A stretch of DNA of 64,000 nt from Deinococcus cellulosilyticus NBRC 106333 = KACC 11606 (GTDB taxonomy: Bacteria; Deinococcota; Deinococci; Deinococcales; Deinococcaceae): NCBI RefSeq assembly GCF_007990775.1, contig NZ_BJXB01000009.1, positions 1 to 64,000 of the forward strand, given 5' to 3'. The translations under genes and the position numbers were made by a program. This document shows positions 44,544 to 53,287 of this stretch, piece after piece (within the stretch, counting starts at the first letter, position 1; each line of letters opens with the position of its first letter). The notes beneath the pieces are model-generated. The model was not told the DNA's origin. It worked only from the letters and a program-made list of their open reading frames with translations, and made no database searches.

Positions 44544-45542
44544 ATGAAACGCATGCGTGAGCATTTGGTGGGGCTGCTGCTGGGGGGCGTGGCGGTCGCC
44601 CAGCAGCAGGTGGAGTTGACGGGCGTCCCCCACGAGTACCAGCGCCTCAACAATTGCGGGCCGACCACGACGGGCATGTACCTGGGGTATTACGGCAGCG
44701 CCCTCAGACAACACCAGGTGGCGGAGGCATTGAAACCCAACCCCAGAGACAAAAACGTCACCCCACAGCAGGTGCTGGAGTACGTTCAGCAGCAGGGCTT
44801 CCAGGCGAAACTGGGTTCGGGTGGGAACCTCGGCACCCTCAAGAACCTGGTGAAAAGGGGCATTCCGGTGATGGTGCACACCTGGATGGAACTCCCCGGG
44901 GAGGGCGGACTGGGGCACTTCCGGCTGGTCACGGGGTACGATGAAACCCGCAGGCAATTCACCACGTTTGATTCCTACCTCGGTCCCCGCAGGGTGTTTT
45001 CGTACGGGCAGTTCGACCAAGACTGGCAGGTGATGAACCGCACGTACCTGGTGGTGTACCCCGGGCAGAAAGCCCCCTGGGTTGAAAAAACCCTGGGGGT
45101 GCGCATGGATGACCGCTGGGTGGAGCGAAACGCCCTGCGGGTGGCCCTGAGGGAAGCAAAGGAGCAGCCAGACAACCCTTTTGCGTTCTTCAACCTGGGT
45201 TCCAGCCTCTTGAAGGTGAACAGCCCCCGGGCGGCGGTGCGGGCGTTTGATCGGGCGTTCAGCCTGGGGGTGCCTCCTCGCATGTTGTGGTACCAGTTCA
45301 CTCCGTTCCAGGCGCACCTGCAGGCCGGGCAACCCGGGCGGGTGGTGGAGTTGACCTCCAGGGTGCTGCGGGCCGCCCCGGACCATGAGGAGGCGTACTT
45401 CTGGCGGGCAGAGGCCCGCTTGCAGCAAGGGAAGGTCACGGAGGCCCGGGCGGATTTGCGGCAGGCCTTGCGCTTCCGCCCGTTGTTTCAGGAGGCCCGG
45501 GAGCGCCTGCTGGCCTTGAACGTCAAATCGAAACGGCCCTGA
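44544..45542 (+). CDS. Secreted C39-like cysteine peptidase with TPR repeats
   Basis: 332 residues. Signal peptide (residues 1-19), then a papain-like C39 domain: catalytic Cys in NNCGPTT, His in GHFRLVTGYD and Asp region FDSYLG. From residue about 210, TPR-like helices (PFAFFNLGSSLLKVNSPRAAVRAF, AYFWRAEARLQQGKVTEARA). It could process or trim secreted peptides. Leaderless under the activator box. Confidence 0.78.
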   Translation: MKRMREHLVGLLLGGVAVAQQQVELTGVPHEYQRLNNCGPTTTGMYLGYYGSALRQHQVAEALKPNPRDKNVTPQQVLEYVQQQGFQAKLGSGGNLGTLKNLVKRGIPVMVHTWMELPGEGGLGHFRLVTGYDETRRQFTTFDSYLGPRRVFSYGQFDQDWQVMNRTYLVVYPGQKAPWVEKTLGVRMDDRWVERNALRVALREAKEQPDNPFAFFNLGSSLLKVNSPRAAVRAFDRAFSLGVPPRMLWYQFTPFQAHLQAGQPGRVVELTSRVLRAAPDHEEAYFWRAEARLQQGKVTEARADLRQALRFRPLFQEARERLLALNVKSKRP

Positions 45543-45646
45543 ACCCTGTTGTGGGGGCCGGGGAGGCCGTCAAAAACCCAGGTTGAAAAGCAAGACCCCC
45601 TGCTTTTGCGGCCCCCTTTCACTGCAGCCGCAACTTGCCTCTCGGT

Positions 45647-45880
45647 TCAGGCCTTTTTTGGGGTGTGGAGGCGTTGCAGCATCTTCACTTTGGTGTCCGC
45701 TGGGGGCGGCTGGGGGGCACTGAACGCCAGGGCCTGAATCAACTGTCGCAGGTCCTGCTGGTGCTGCTGGCAGTCCGGGCAGTGCCGGAGGTGCAAGAGG
45801 GTTTCCGGGGGCAGGGGCGTGTGGTCCAGCAGGTGTTTCACAGTGCGGTCCCGGGTGGTGGGGCAATCCAGAGGGTTCAT
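45647..45880 (-). CDS. Small zinc-finger (zf-HC2) protein
   Basis: 77 residues with HLRHCPDC (HxxxCxxC), the zf-HC2 motif. Homologous to the protein at 21530. No membrane segment and no nearby sigma factor, so an anti-sigma role is unproven. Last gene of the cupredoxin-CcdA operon, 10 nt after ccdA. Confidence 0.7.
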   Translation of the reverse strand: MNPLDCPTTRDRTVKHLLDHTPLPPETLLHLRHCPDCQQHQQDLRQLIQALAFSAPQPPPADTKVKMLQRLHTPKKA

Positions 45881-45890
45881 GGGGCCTCCT

Positions 45891-46718
45891 CTACAACAGG
45901 GACAGGAATCCCACCAGGATCACGAAGACGCCTAGGGTGAGTTTCACCTGCCGTTTGTGGGTGAGGTGCAGGCGGGACACCCGTTGCAGCACCGTTCGGC
46001 TGGAGGCCACCGTGACCAGCAAGACGAGCGGCAAAACGAACGCCACGTTGTAGGTCAACAGCAGTGTGTAAGCGTAAGTGACCGGGGTCAAAGAGGCGAT
46101 CACTGCAGCAATGGCCAGGTACATGGCTCCACCGCATGGGATGGTGCAGGTGCCAATCAGGACCCCACCGATGAACGCCCCGGGGAGGGTGCTGTGCCGG
46201 GTGGCTGTGCGGGCCAGGCTGTGCAGGCCGCCCGGCATGGTGAGGCGGATGGGGCTGTCCGGGAACAGGTGTTCGAGCGACATGATCACCCCGAGGAGCA
46301 CGGCGAGCATCCCGGCAATGCGGGTGAACAGGTGGGTGTTGCCGAGCGTTTGCAGCCACGCAATCTGGATGAATCCGGTGCCGAGCAGGAAGTACAGCAG
46401 GAAGATCCCCAGGATGTACATGAAGGCCACCCCCCAGATGCGACGCCGGGCCTGCAGCACCTCCGTCTGGCTGTGCTGGCCCACCAGGTGCATCAGGGCA
46501 CCGATGAACAGGAGCAGGGTGGTGATGGCGCAGGGGTTCACCCCGTCCGCAAAGCCGGTGGTGGTGGTGAGCAGGAGGGCTGCGGGTTTGTTGTTTTGCA
46601 GCCAGCCGATGGAGGGCAGGGTGTGCTCGCGGGTGACGGCCAGCCACATGCCGAGGGGCAACAGGGACAGCACCAGGGCCAGGGGGGCCCAGCGGCTCAG
46701 GAACCGGGGGAGGGTCAT
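45891..46718 (-). CDS. CcdA/DsbD-like membrane thiol transporter
   Basis: 275 residues with about seven helices. The two redox Cys lie in GVNPCAITT and GTCTIPCGG, the paired TM1/TM4 cysteines of CcdA and DsbD-beta, surrounded by Pro. It moves reducing equivalents across the membrane to periplasmic thiol proteins or cytochrome maturation. Between a cupredoxin and a zinc-finger gene, under an activator-box promoter. Confidence 0.85.
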   Translation of the reverse strand: MTLPRFLSRWAPLALVLSLLPLGMWLAVTREHTLPSIGWLQNNKPAALLLTTTTGFADGVNPCAITTLLLFIGALMHLVGQHSQTEVLQARRRIWGVAFMYILGIFLLYFLLGTGFIQIAWLQTLGNTHLFTRIAGMLAVLLGVIMSLEHLFPDSPIRLTMPGGLHSLARTATRHSTLPGAFIGGVLIGTCTIPCGGAMYLAIAAVIASLTPVTYAYTLLLTYNVAFVLPLVLLVTVASSRTVLQRVSRLHLTHKRQVKLTLGVFVILVGFLSLL

Positions 46719-46721
46719 GGC

Positions 46722-47138
46722 TTAGCCTTCCACCTGGATTTCTCCACGCATGAAGGGGTTGTCTTTGCCGCCGCAGCAGATGTCACAGTAGAAGGTGTAC
46801 GTGCCTTTCCCCAGGGCGGGCAGGGTGAACGACCCGGTGGTCATGGGGGCGATTTTCTGCTCGAAGTTCTGGCCTTCGATGATGAAGTTGTGCCATCCCC
46901 CGCCGTCACTGTGCATGGTGTTGTCGAGGTTCACCACCGACACCTTCAGGGTTTCCCTTTCGCGGGTTTTCAGCACCTTCTGGTCCCAGCCGCCCATGCT
47001 GATTTGCAGGGTGAGGGCGTTTTCCTGCCGGGCGGCCTGGATGCGCTGGTAGGGTCGGAGGAAGAGCAAGACCATCAGGGAGAGCAGCAGCAGGGCGATC
47101 AATGTGGTGGTGAGCCGTTTCAGGGTCTGGGGGTTCAT
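46722..47138 (-). CDS. Membrane-anchored cupredoxin (CuA-like)
   Basis: 138 residues. N-terminal anchor (residues 8-28) and cupredoxin domain with GGWHNFIIEG and YCDICCGGKDNPFMRGEI, giving His, two Cys, His-less Asp and Met; close to CuA of cytochrome oxidase subunit II, where the motif is CxxxC. It likely accepts copper or electrons outside the membrane. First gene of a three-gene operon. SD AGAGGTG precedes the ATG. Confidence 0.85.
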   Translation of the reverse strand: MNPQTLKRLTTTLIALLLLSLMVLLFLRPYQRIQAARQENALTLQISMGGWDQKVLKTRERETLKVSVVNLDNTMHSDGGGWHNFIIEGQNFEQKIAPMTTGSFTLPALGKGTYTFYCDICCGGKDNPFMRGEIQVEG

Positions 47139-47155
47139 GTTTCACCTCTGGGGTC

Positions 47156-47187
47156 AGGGTACCTCTGTCCTGTGAAGATCATGTAAA
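47156..47187 (-). promoter_or_regulatory. Activator box of the cupredoxin operon
   Basis: Minus strand TTTACATGATCTTCAC (47187-47172), then TACCCT (47161-47156) at the 15-bp offset. ATG 47138 follows with an SD, so this mRNA has a short leader. Confidence 0.78.
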
Positions 47188-47275
47188 GTTTTTCACGAGT
47201 AAGTCAAATGGGACGATTGTCCTGAAATTTTTGTTCGTCGGAAGACAAAAGTCCCGTTCAGAGCCACAAATGGTC

Positions 47276-47307
47276 TTCACACAATTTTCAAACTTCCCTG
47301 TTACCGT
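47276..47307 (+). promoter_or_regulatory. Activator box (imperfect) of the YVTN propeller gene
   Basis: TTCACACAATTTTCAA (47276-47291) with TACCGT (47302-47307) at 15 bp and ATG 47314 12 nt after. Divergent from the cupredoxin box. Confidence 0.6.
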
Positions 47308-47313
47308 GAACCC

Positions 47314-48348
47314 ATGAAAACCACAATGCTCGTCACCCTGATGCTGATGTCCGTCCCCGCCCTCGCCCAGCAAACCGACAAACTGTACGTTGCCAACGAG
47401 TACTCCGACACCGTCACGGTGCTCAACGCCCAGACCGGAGAGGTCCTCAAAACCATCGACCTGAACAGCGACAAACAAAACGAGCACCTCAGCCACCACG
47501 CACAAAGCACCGGGGACGGAGAAGACCACAAGGACGCCACCGTGATCCCCCACAACCTGCAAGTCTCTGCCGACGGCAAGTGGGTGTATGTCACCGAAGC
47601 CGGGCTGAATGTGGTGGCCCGCATCAACACCCAGAGTGACACCCTGCAAGGCACCTTCGACGTGGGGGACCACCCAGCCCACGTGGTGGACACCCGAGAC
47701 GGCAAAACCCTCCTGGTCACCAACGGTGGAGCTGGCACCCTCAGCGTGCTGGACAGCAAAACCGGCAAAACCCTGAAGACCCTCAAGGTCGGCCAGCAAC
47801 CCCACGGTCTGCGCGTCCGTCCGGACGGCCAGGAAGCCTACATCGCCAACACCCTCTCCAGCAGCGTCTCGGTCCTCGACCTCAAAACCCTCAAGGTGGT
47901 CGCCGAAATCCCGGTGGTCAGCAAGCCCGCCCAGGTGGCGTTCAGTCCGGACGGCAAGACCGTGTTTGTCTCCAACGCCCACCTTGGTGAGAAGGTCACC
48001 GGGCACGTCACGGTGATCGACACCCAGACCCGCAAGGTCTTAAAGAACATCGAGGTGGGCACCACCCCGATCCAGCTGGCGGTCACCCCGGACAACCGGT
48101 TTTTGTACGTGGCGAACACCGGATCCAATGACATCAGCGTGGTGGATTTGAAGGCCCTGAGGACCACCAAAACCCTTCCGGCTGGCAAGGCCGCGCACGG
48201 GGTGGCGATCAGCCCTGACGGCAGGTGGGGGTATGTCACCAACACCGACGATGGCACGGTGACGGTGCTGGATCTCACCACCCAGACGGTGAAAAACACC
48301 TGGAAGGCCCAGTACGGCAGCAACGGCGTGAGCCTGCTGGACCGTTGA
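47314..48348 (+). CDS. Secreted YVTN-type seven-bladed beta-propeller protein
   Basis: 344 residues with signal peptide (cleavage ALAQQ). Seven repeats of the YVANEYSDTVTVLNAQTGE type (for example WVYVTEAGLNVVARIN, YVTNTDDGTVTVLDLTT). It resembles YncE/PQQ-type surface propellers. A His-rich insert (HLSHHAQ) lies in blade one. Leaderless, copper-regulon promoter. Function unknown; possibly a periplasmic binding or protection factor. Confidence 0.8.
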   Translation: MKTTMLVTLMLMSVPALAQQTDKLYVANEYSDTVTVLNAQTGEVLKTIDLNSDKQNEHLSHHAQSTGDGEDHKDATVIPHNLQVSADGKWVYVTEAGLNVVARINTQSDTLQGTFDVGDHPAHVVDTRDGKTLLVTNGGAGTLSVLDSKTGKTLKTLKVGQQPHGLRVRPDGQEAYIANTLSSSVSVLDLKTLKVVAEIPVVSKPAQVAFSPDGKTVFVSNAHLGEKVTGHVTVIDTQTRKVLKNIEVGTTPIQLAVTPDNRFLYVANTGSNDISVVDLKALRTTKTLPAGKAAHGVAISPDGRWGYVTNTDDGTVTVLDLTTQTVKNTWKAQYGSNGVSLLDR

Positions 48349-48359
48349 TGCACCAGGTC

Positions 48360-48390
48360 AGGGCCGGGATGTGCCGAGCATCCCGGCCCT
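48360..48390 (+). terminator. Hairpin after the propeller gene
   Basis: A 12-bp perfect stem AGGGCCGGGATG / CATCCCGGCCCT with 7-nt loop, 12 nt after the stop. Confidence 0.7.
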
Positions 48391-48409
48391 GCCTCATGGT
48401 GGGTCACCC

Positions 48410-48468
48410 TTTACAGGAGCTTCACACCCCAGAGGTACACTCAAAACAAAGATCCCCCCAGGGGGGAT
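48410..48468 (+). promoter_or_regulatory. Dual control region: activator box plus CsoR-type box
   Basis: TTTACAGGAGCTTCAC (48410-48425) and TACACT (48436-48441) at the 15-bp offset. A perfect ATCCCCC-CAG-GGGGGAT palindrome (48452-48468) sits just downstream of the expected start of transcription. Activation and CsoR-type repression are combined on one promoter. Confidence 0.8.
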
Positions 48469-48483
48469 GAAAGGAAGGCTGTC

Positions 48484-48729
48484 ATGCAACACGAACACCC
48501 CCACAAAGAAGCCCCAACCGCCACCAAACCCTGGTACACCCAGACCGGCTGGCAAGTCACCCTGGTGGTCGCCCTCTTCCTCACCCCTTACCTGATCTAC
48601 AGCCACTTCGGTCACCTCAGGGAAGCCCTGCCGTTCCTGTTCCTCTTGCTGTGCCCTCTCCTGCACCTCTTCATGCACGGCGGCCACGGTGGCCACGGCA
48701 GCCACGGCGGACCCACACCCCCCAAATGA
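48484..48729 (+). CDS. DUF2933 small membrane protein
   Basis: 81 residues. One or two helices (residues about 25-65), then LLLCPLLHLFMHGGHGGHG, the DUF2933 signature with His/Gly-rich tail. Typical of copper and heavy-metal islands. First gene of a five-gene unit reaching 52145. Confidence 0.82.
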   Translation: MQHEHPHKEAPTATKPWYTQTGWQVTLVVALFLTPYLIYSHFGHLREALPFLFLLLCPLLHLFMHGGHGGHGSHGGPTPPK

Positions 48730-48769
48730 GTCACCCTCCGGCCCGCACGGGCCAGAAAGGACCCCCATC

Positions 48770-49591
48770 ATGCACCCCACCTCCCTGACAGCCGGCCAGA
48801 AAAGCCGCCTGCACCAGCTCACCCAGTTCACCCACCACCGCCTGCTGATTTTGCCCCTGGACCAGGGCCTGGAGCACGGCCCACAGGATTTCCTTCCTCA
48901 CCCGCACAGCTGGGACACCCACCACCTCTACCCTCTGGCGCACCTCATCCCTTTTTCTGCCGTGGCCCTCCACATCGGGCTGGCCGAGAAGCACCAGGGG
49001 CAGAAGTCGGACGTCCCCTGGATCCTCAAACTGAACGGCAAGACCCCAATCCCTCAGGGGAGCCCGCCTTTCGCCGCCCTCAGCGCCCAGGTGGAAGACG
49101 CTTTGCGGTTGAATGCCCAGGCGGTGGGTGACACCCTGGATGTGGGGTCCGCCCGGCAAGACGACGACATGGAGCAGTGCGAACGGGTGCGCAGGCAAGC
49201 CCACCGGCATGGCCTGCCGGTCATCGTCTGGGCTTACCCCCGGGGGGAACACGTGGACCGTCAGGGGGGACCCAACCATCCCCTCATGGTGCAGTACGCA
49301 GCCAGGGTCGCTCAGGAACTCGGTGCGGCCACCTGGAAAGTCAACGTCCCACAGGCAGACATGGAGCACCTCCAGGAGCACCTGCACACCATTTTGCTGG
49401 CCGCCGGACCCACCAAAGTGGTGTTTGCAGGGGGTGAACTCACAGAGGAAAACCAGGTGCTGCAAACAGCCAGAATGGTCTTGCAAGCCGGGGCCGCTGG
49501 ATTGATGTTTGGACGCAACGTCTGGCAACGTCCCTTAGAAGAGGCCCTTGCCCTCTCCCGGCAACTCCTGCACCTCCTCAGGGACGTGTGA
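48770..49591 (+). CDS. Class I fructose-bisphosphate aldolase (FbaB/DeoC-like)
   Basis: 273 residues from ATG 48770 with SD AAAGGA. TIM barrel with LILPLDQGLEHGP, WILKLNGKT (Schiff-base Lys region), TWKVN, VVFAGGE and GLMFGRNVWQ, all typical of archaeal-type class I aldolases. Cytoplasmic. Its presence in a copper operon may supply a metal-independent enzyme when class II aldolases, or Fe-S-dependent glycolysis steps, are damaged by copper (inference). Confidence 0.87.
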   Translation: MHPTSLTAGQKSRLHQLTQFTHHRLLILPLDQGLEHGPQDFLPHPHSWDTHHLYPLAHLIPFSAVALHIGLAEKHQGQKSDVPWILKLNGKTPIPQGSPPFAALSAQVEDALRLNAQAVGDTLDVGSARQDDDMEQCERVRRQAHRHGLPVIVWAYPRGEHVDRQGGPNHPLMVQYAARVAQELGAATWKVNVPQADMEHLQEHLHTILLAAGPTKVVFAGGELTEENQVLQTARMVLQAGAAGLMFGRNVWQRPLEEALALSRQLLHLLRDV

Positions 49592-49592
49592 C

Positions 49593-50264
49593 ATGGCGAC
49601 CGTACAGAGGTTCATTCCGTTGAAGTTCGATCCCACCTCACTGGGGATGGTGCTGCTGGTGGGGTGGATGGTGCTCCAACACCCCGGCATCCCCAGCCCG
49701 GTGCTGACCGCCTTCACGCTGGCCTTGGGTTACGTGCTTTCGGTGCTGCTCCACGAGTACAGCCACGCAAGGATGGCCCGGGTGTTTGGCATACCCACCA
49801 CCCGGATCACCCTGACTTTTTTCGGCGGTCAGGCGGAATTGCAGCACGACACCCCCACCCCCACCTCCACGTTCATGGTGGCGTTCGCAGGACCGCTCAG
49901 CAACCTCTTGCTGGCCTTGCTGCTGCACGTTGCCTTGCTGCTCCAATGGCCAGAAGGGGTGGGGTGGTCCCTGGGGATGCTCAAGACGATCAATGTGCTG
50001 CTGGCGGTCAGCAACCTGATTCCAGCCCCTCCCCTCGACGGGGGGCACATGCTGCACAGCGTGATCTGGAAGCTGACCGGGAAACCTGACGTCGCGCAGG
50101 CCACGCTCGCCGTCACCGGCGGGGTGTTCCTGCTGCTGCTGGGGGCCGCTGCCGTGTGGATGGCCCTGCGAAACCCGCTGGGTGCTCTGGTGCTGGCCCT
50201 CAACGCATCCATGGTGTTCTCCCACCTGATGGGCTGGTGGAAAGAAAGGCAGCACCAACCATGA
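49593..50264 (+). CDS. M50 site-2 metalloprotease
   Basis: 223 residues, about five helices. HEYSH (HExxH) near residues 53-57 and a PAPPLDGGH segment replacing the usual NxxPxxxxDG. Family of intramembrane proteases that release regulators or clear signal peptides. One nucleotide after the aldolase gene. A related M50 gene is at 62990 with its own activator box. Confidence 0.88.
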   Translation: MATVQRFIPLKFDPTSLGMVLLVGWMVLQHPGIPSPVLTAFTLALGYVLSVLLHEYSHARMARVFGIPTTRITLTFFGGQAELQHDTPTPTSTFMVAFAGPLSNLLLALLLHVALLLQWPEGVGWSLGMLKTINVLLAVSNLIPAPPLDGGHMLHSVIWKLTGKPDVAQATLAVTGGVFLLLLGAAAVWMALRNPLGALVLALNASMVFSHLMGWWKERQHQP

Positions 50265-50866
50265 CCCCTGGGGTGTTCCCTGCCGTGTTCCAGGGGTACC
50301 TGTCGGACGTGCGTTTCCGCATGGCCCTCGCGGATTCCCCCCACACCCCCGCACTGTGGCTGGAGGTGCTCGCCGAGGACCCAGCCCAGGAGGTGCGGCT
50401 GCTGGTGGCCGGCAACCCCCACACCCCGGAGCAGGCCCTGCGGGGTCTGGTGCACGAGACGACCCTGCACCTGAAACTTGCCGGGAATCCCGGCACCCCG
50501 CTGGACGTCCTGGAGGCCCTGGCCGCTCAGGGAAACCAGGACGTGAGGGACAGACTCAGCGAAAACCCCGCCAGTCCAGCCACGCTGCTCCGCTCGGTGT
50601 TCCAGCACCTCTCCCACGCCGCCCTTCACCACCTGTACCGGCACCCGAACTGCCCAGCAGACCTCCAGCAGCACCTGCTGGCCCTGCACCCCCACTGGAA
50701 GCACCACCAGAGCACCCTCCGGGGGCCTTCAGAAAGGCCGATCCTCCCGGAGCCCTGCCAACCTCCGTTCACCTGCGGGTGCACGGGCCAGGAAAGGACC
50801 ACCGACCATGAAACTCCGCCAGTTGCTGCCGTTGTTGCACCACCGGGAGGTGCTCATCTCCCGTGA
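50261..50866 (+). CDS. Leucine-rich-repeat-variant (LRV/HEAT-like) protein
   Basis: 201 residues. Several 24-residue repeats of the AxNPxTPxxxLxxLxxxxxxxVRxxLA type (for example LLVAGNPHTPEQALRGLV, LAGNPGTPLDVLEALA), the LRV pattern. The start overlaps the M50 stop; the last 59 bp overlap the next gene. The final 45 residues are Pro/Cys-rich and may be read through from an ancestral stop. A protein-binding role is likely. Confidence 0.65.
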   Translation: MTPGVFPAVFQGYLSDVRFRMALADSPHTPALWLEVLAEDPAQEVRLLVAGNPHTPEQALRGLVHETTLHLKLAGNPGTPLDVLEALAAQGNQDVRDRLSENPASPATLLRSVFQHLSHAALHHLYRHPNCPADLQQHLLALHPHWKHHQSTLRGPSERPILPEPCQPPFTCGCTGQERTTDHETPPVAAVVAPPGGAHLP

Positions 50867-52145
50867 CCGCTGGAGCCGGGAAGCCCTGCTGGACCACCAG
50901 AAGCAGGCCCTCCAGCACCTCATTGAACACGCCGTGAACCACTCCCCTTACTACCGTCACCTGTACGGGGGGCGAACCGACCTCCCCCTGGAGGCCCTCC
51001 CGGTAATCACCAAAAAGGAATTGATGGAGCACTTCGATCAGGTGGTCACCGACACCCGCCTCACCCGGGCTGAACTGGAACGTCACCTGCAGGGGGATTT
51101 GAAGTCCCCTCACCTCGGGACCCACCAGGTGTGCATGACCTCCGGCACCAGCGGATTGCGGGGCATTTTTCCGTTCAACGAAGCGGAATGGTTGATGGTG
51201 ATGGCCTCTTACGCCCGGGCGTACAGTTGGGCCGGGGCCACCCCCACGTTGTTCAGGCACATCAAGATGGCGGTGGGGTCCACCACCACCCGCTGGCACC
51301 AGTCCTTGCAGGTCGGGGAGACCGCCCACAGTCCCTTCGTGCCGACCTTGCGCCTGGACGTCACCGATCCGTTGGTGGAGAACGTCGTGAAACTCAATCC
51401 ATTCCAGCCGGACGTGCTGGTGGCGTACAGCTCCATGGGCCGCCAACTGGCCCTCGAGCAACAAAAGCACCGCCTGGACATCCACCCGAAAGTGGTGATG
51501 CTGGCCAGCGAGGTGCTCACCGACAGCACCAGAAAATTGATTGAGGACACCTGGGGGGTGACGCCTTTCAACGTGTATGGCCTCACCGAGGGGGCCACGG
51601 TGGCCGCCGAATGCCCCCACCACCGCCTGCATGTGTTTGAAGACCTGGTGATCGCAGAAGTGGTGGATGAACAGAACCGGCCCGTCCCGGTGGGAGAGGT
51701 GGGCAGCAAGGTGCTGCTGACGGTGCTGTTCGGCCGCACCTTGCCCTTGATCCGTTACGAGGTCACCGACCGGCTGGTGGAGTCCGAAGAAACCTGCCCG
51801 TGCGGGATGCCGTACCGCACCCTGAGACCTATTGAGGGCCGCAAGGAGAACCCTTTGCGCCTGCAGGACAGGGCAGGGAGGTGGGTGGAGGTGCACCCGA
51901 ACCTGTTTGAGGACGTGCTGGGTCCCCTCCCGGTGGGACCGTGGCAGGTTGGGGTGCAAGGGCGGGTGCTGCACGTGCACGTCAGTGGGGATGGGGTGCC
52001 GGACGTGCAGAGGCAGGCGGTGCAACACCGCCTGCAAAAGGCCCTCCAGCAACTGGGGCTCGACCAGCAGGTGCAGGTGCATTTCGGGAGGGAGGTGAAG
52101 CGCGGCCTGAGCGGGAAACCCATGGGCAACCTGGTCGGACCGTGA
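50808..52145 (+). CDS. PaaK-like adenylate-forming ligase
   Basis: 445 residues. ATP-binding TSGTSGLRG near residues 108-116, YGLTEGA and later IRYEVTD motifs of phenylacetate-CoA ligase/CapK-type enzymes. It activates a carboxylate as acyl-AMP. The substrate is unknown. SD AGGAAAGGA precedes ATG 50808, inside the previous gene. Last gene of the operon; location in a copper-controlled unit is unusual. Confidence 0.8.
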   Translation: MKLRQLLPLLHHREVLISRDRWSREALLDHQKQALQHLIEHAVNHSPYYRHLYGGRTDLPLEALPVITKKELMEHFDQVVTDTRLTRAELERHLQGDLKSPHLGTHQVCMTSGTSGLRGIFPFNEAEWLMVMASYARAYSWAGATPTLFRHIKMAVGSTTTRWHQSLQVGETAHSPFVPTLRLDVTDPLVENVVKLNPFQPDVLVAYSSMGRQLALEQQKHRLDIHPKVVMLASEVLTDSTRKLIEDTWGVTPFNVYGLTEGATVAAECPHHRLHVFEDLVIAEVVDEQNRPVPVGEVGSKVLLTVLFGRTLPLIRYEVTDRLVESEETCPCGMPYRTLRPIEGRKENPLRLQDRAGRWVEVHPNLFEDVLGPLPVGPWQVGVQGRVLHVHVSGDGVPDVQRQAVQHRLQKALQQLGLDQQVQVHFGREVKRGLSGKPMGNLVGP

Positions 52146-52160
52146 CCTTGCAGGGGCCCT

Positions 52161-52937
52161 TCAACCTCGGGGCCAGGGGACGTCCACCACCACTGCACGC
52201 ACGGCCAGCACCAGCACGGCAAAGGTGAACACCATGCGCACCACCCGTTCAGGCAGGTTTCGGGTCCAGATGGCCCCGAGTTGGGCCCCCCAGAACATCA
52301 CCAGGGCCATGGCTAGGGCCACCGGCCACACCACCAGTCCCTGCAGGGCGAAGACGATCACGGCGATCAGCGAGGAGAACACATTCAGCCACTTGGTGCC
52401 CACCACCGCCTCTTTCAGGGTGAAACCCAGGGTGTGGGTGAACACCACCGTCAGCAGGGTCACGTAGCCTCCGCTGAACAGCCCCCCGTAAATCCCCAGC
52501 AGGAACGTCAACGCCCAGCCCCACCAGGGGTTCTTGTGGGATGGGGGTGGGGTAGGGGAAGGTCTGAGCACCACCCAGGCCATGACCAGCATGGCGGCCA
52601 CCACCACCCCCTTCAAAGAGGAGGTGGGCAAAACCGTGACCAGCAAAGCGCCCAGCAGGGACCCACCCACCGTCAGGGCGGTGAGGCCGCTGAGGGAGTG
52701 GAGTTGCAACTCTCCGCTTTTCCAAAACTGGCTGGAGGCCCCCAGGCTGAGGGCGGTGAGGGCCACCATGTTGCTGGCGATGGCTTCAGGTGCAGCCATG
52801 CCCAGGGCGAGCATCACCGGGACCGTGATCAGGGACGTGGCGCCCGTCACCACGCTGATCACGCTGGTCAGGAAAGCCACGGGCAGCAAGATCAACAGGT
52901 CGGTGCCCAGCACCCGTCCATCATAGGGGTGCGACAC
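52161..52937 (-). CDS. TauE/SafE-family membrane exporter
   Basis: 258 residues, about eight helices in two inverted repeats with the LTSVISVVTGATSLITVP and LLGIYGGLFSGG signatures of TauE/SafE (DUF81). These export sulfite, sulfonates or small organic anions. Converges on the PaaK-like gene 16 nt away. Downstream of the CsoR-like gene on the same strand, with a 31-nt gap, so co-transcribed. Confidence 0.85.
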   Translation of the reverse strand: MSHPYDGRVLGTDLLILLPVAFLTSVISVVTGATSLITVPVMLALGMAAPEAIASNMVALTALSLGASSQFWKSGELQLHSLSGLTALTVGGSLLGALLVTVLPTSSLKGVVVAAMLVMAWVVLRPSPTPPPSHKNPWWGWALTFLLGIYGGLFSGGYVTLLTVVFTHTLGFTLKEAVVGTKWLNVFSSLIAVIVFALQGLVVWPVALAMALVMFWGAQLGAIWTRNLPERVVRMVFTFAVLVLAVRAVVVDVPWPRG

Positions 52938-52968
52938 GCTGCAGGCAAGGTGGTTTTCAGGGCGGGGT

Positions 52969-53199
52969 TCAGTGGTGTCGCAACTGCCGGTGGGCTTCCA
53001 CCACCCAGTCCGGGTCGTGCAGGTGGTCGGGGAGTGCGTGGCGCACCACCTCCCGTTGCAGGTGGCGGAGTTCCTCTTGCAGGGCCTGCAGGTGGCACAA
53101 CACCCGGTGGGTGGAAGGGTGGGGGTGTTGCATGAGGGTGTGGAGTTCCTGCAGGTGGTCTTGGATGCGCTGGAGTTTGCGGATCAGGCAGCGGTCCAT
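52969..53199 (-). CDS. CsoR/RcnR-family repressor, atypical ligands
   Basis: 76 residues, all helical. RKLQRIQDHLQELHTLM and VLCHLQALQEELRHLQREVV align with the CsoR helical core. The three canonical Cu(I) ligands (Cys, His, Cys) are not in place: the only other Cys is in VLCHL and the second-helix Cys position is His. His-rich throughout, so the copper site may be unusual. SD GGAGG. A G-tract palindrome lies 11-26 nt upstream and another is at the divergent copB promoter, which are likely its operators. Confidence 0.78.
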   Translation of the reverse strand: MDRCLIRKLQRIQDHLQELHTLMQHPHPSTHRVLCHLQALQEELRHLQREVVRHALPDHLHDPDWVVEAHRQLRHH

Positions 53200-53209
53200 A
53201 AAACCTCCA

Positions 53210-53225
53210 ATCCCCCGGTGGGGAT
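53210..53225 (-). promoter_or_regulatory. CsoR-type box at the csoR-like gene
   Basis: ATCCCC-CGGT-GGGGAT, a 6-4-6 palindrome directly upstream of the SD of the CsoR-like gene, for autoregulation. Confidence 0.65.
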
Positions 53226-53287
53226 GTTAAGTTATTTTGTCTGATCATTTGGCTGGCCGCAAGAGAAAAGTGTCCTGACAGTGACTC

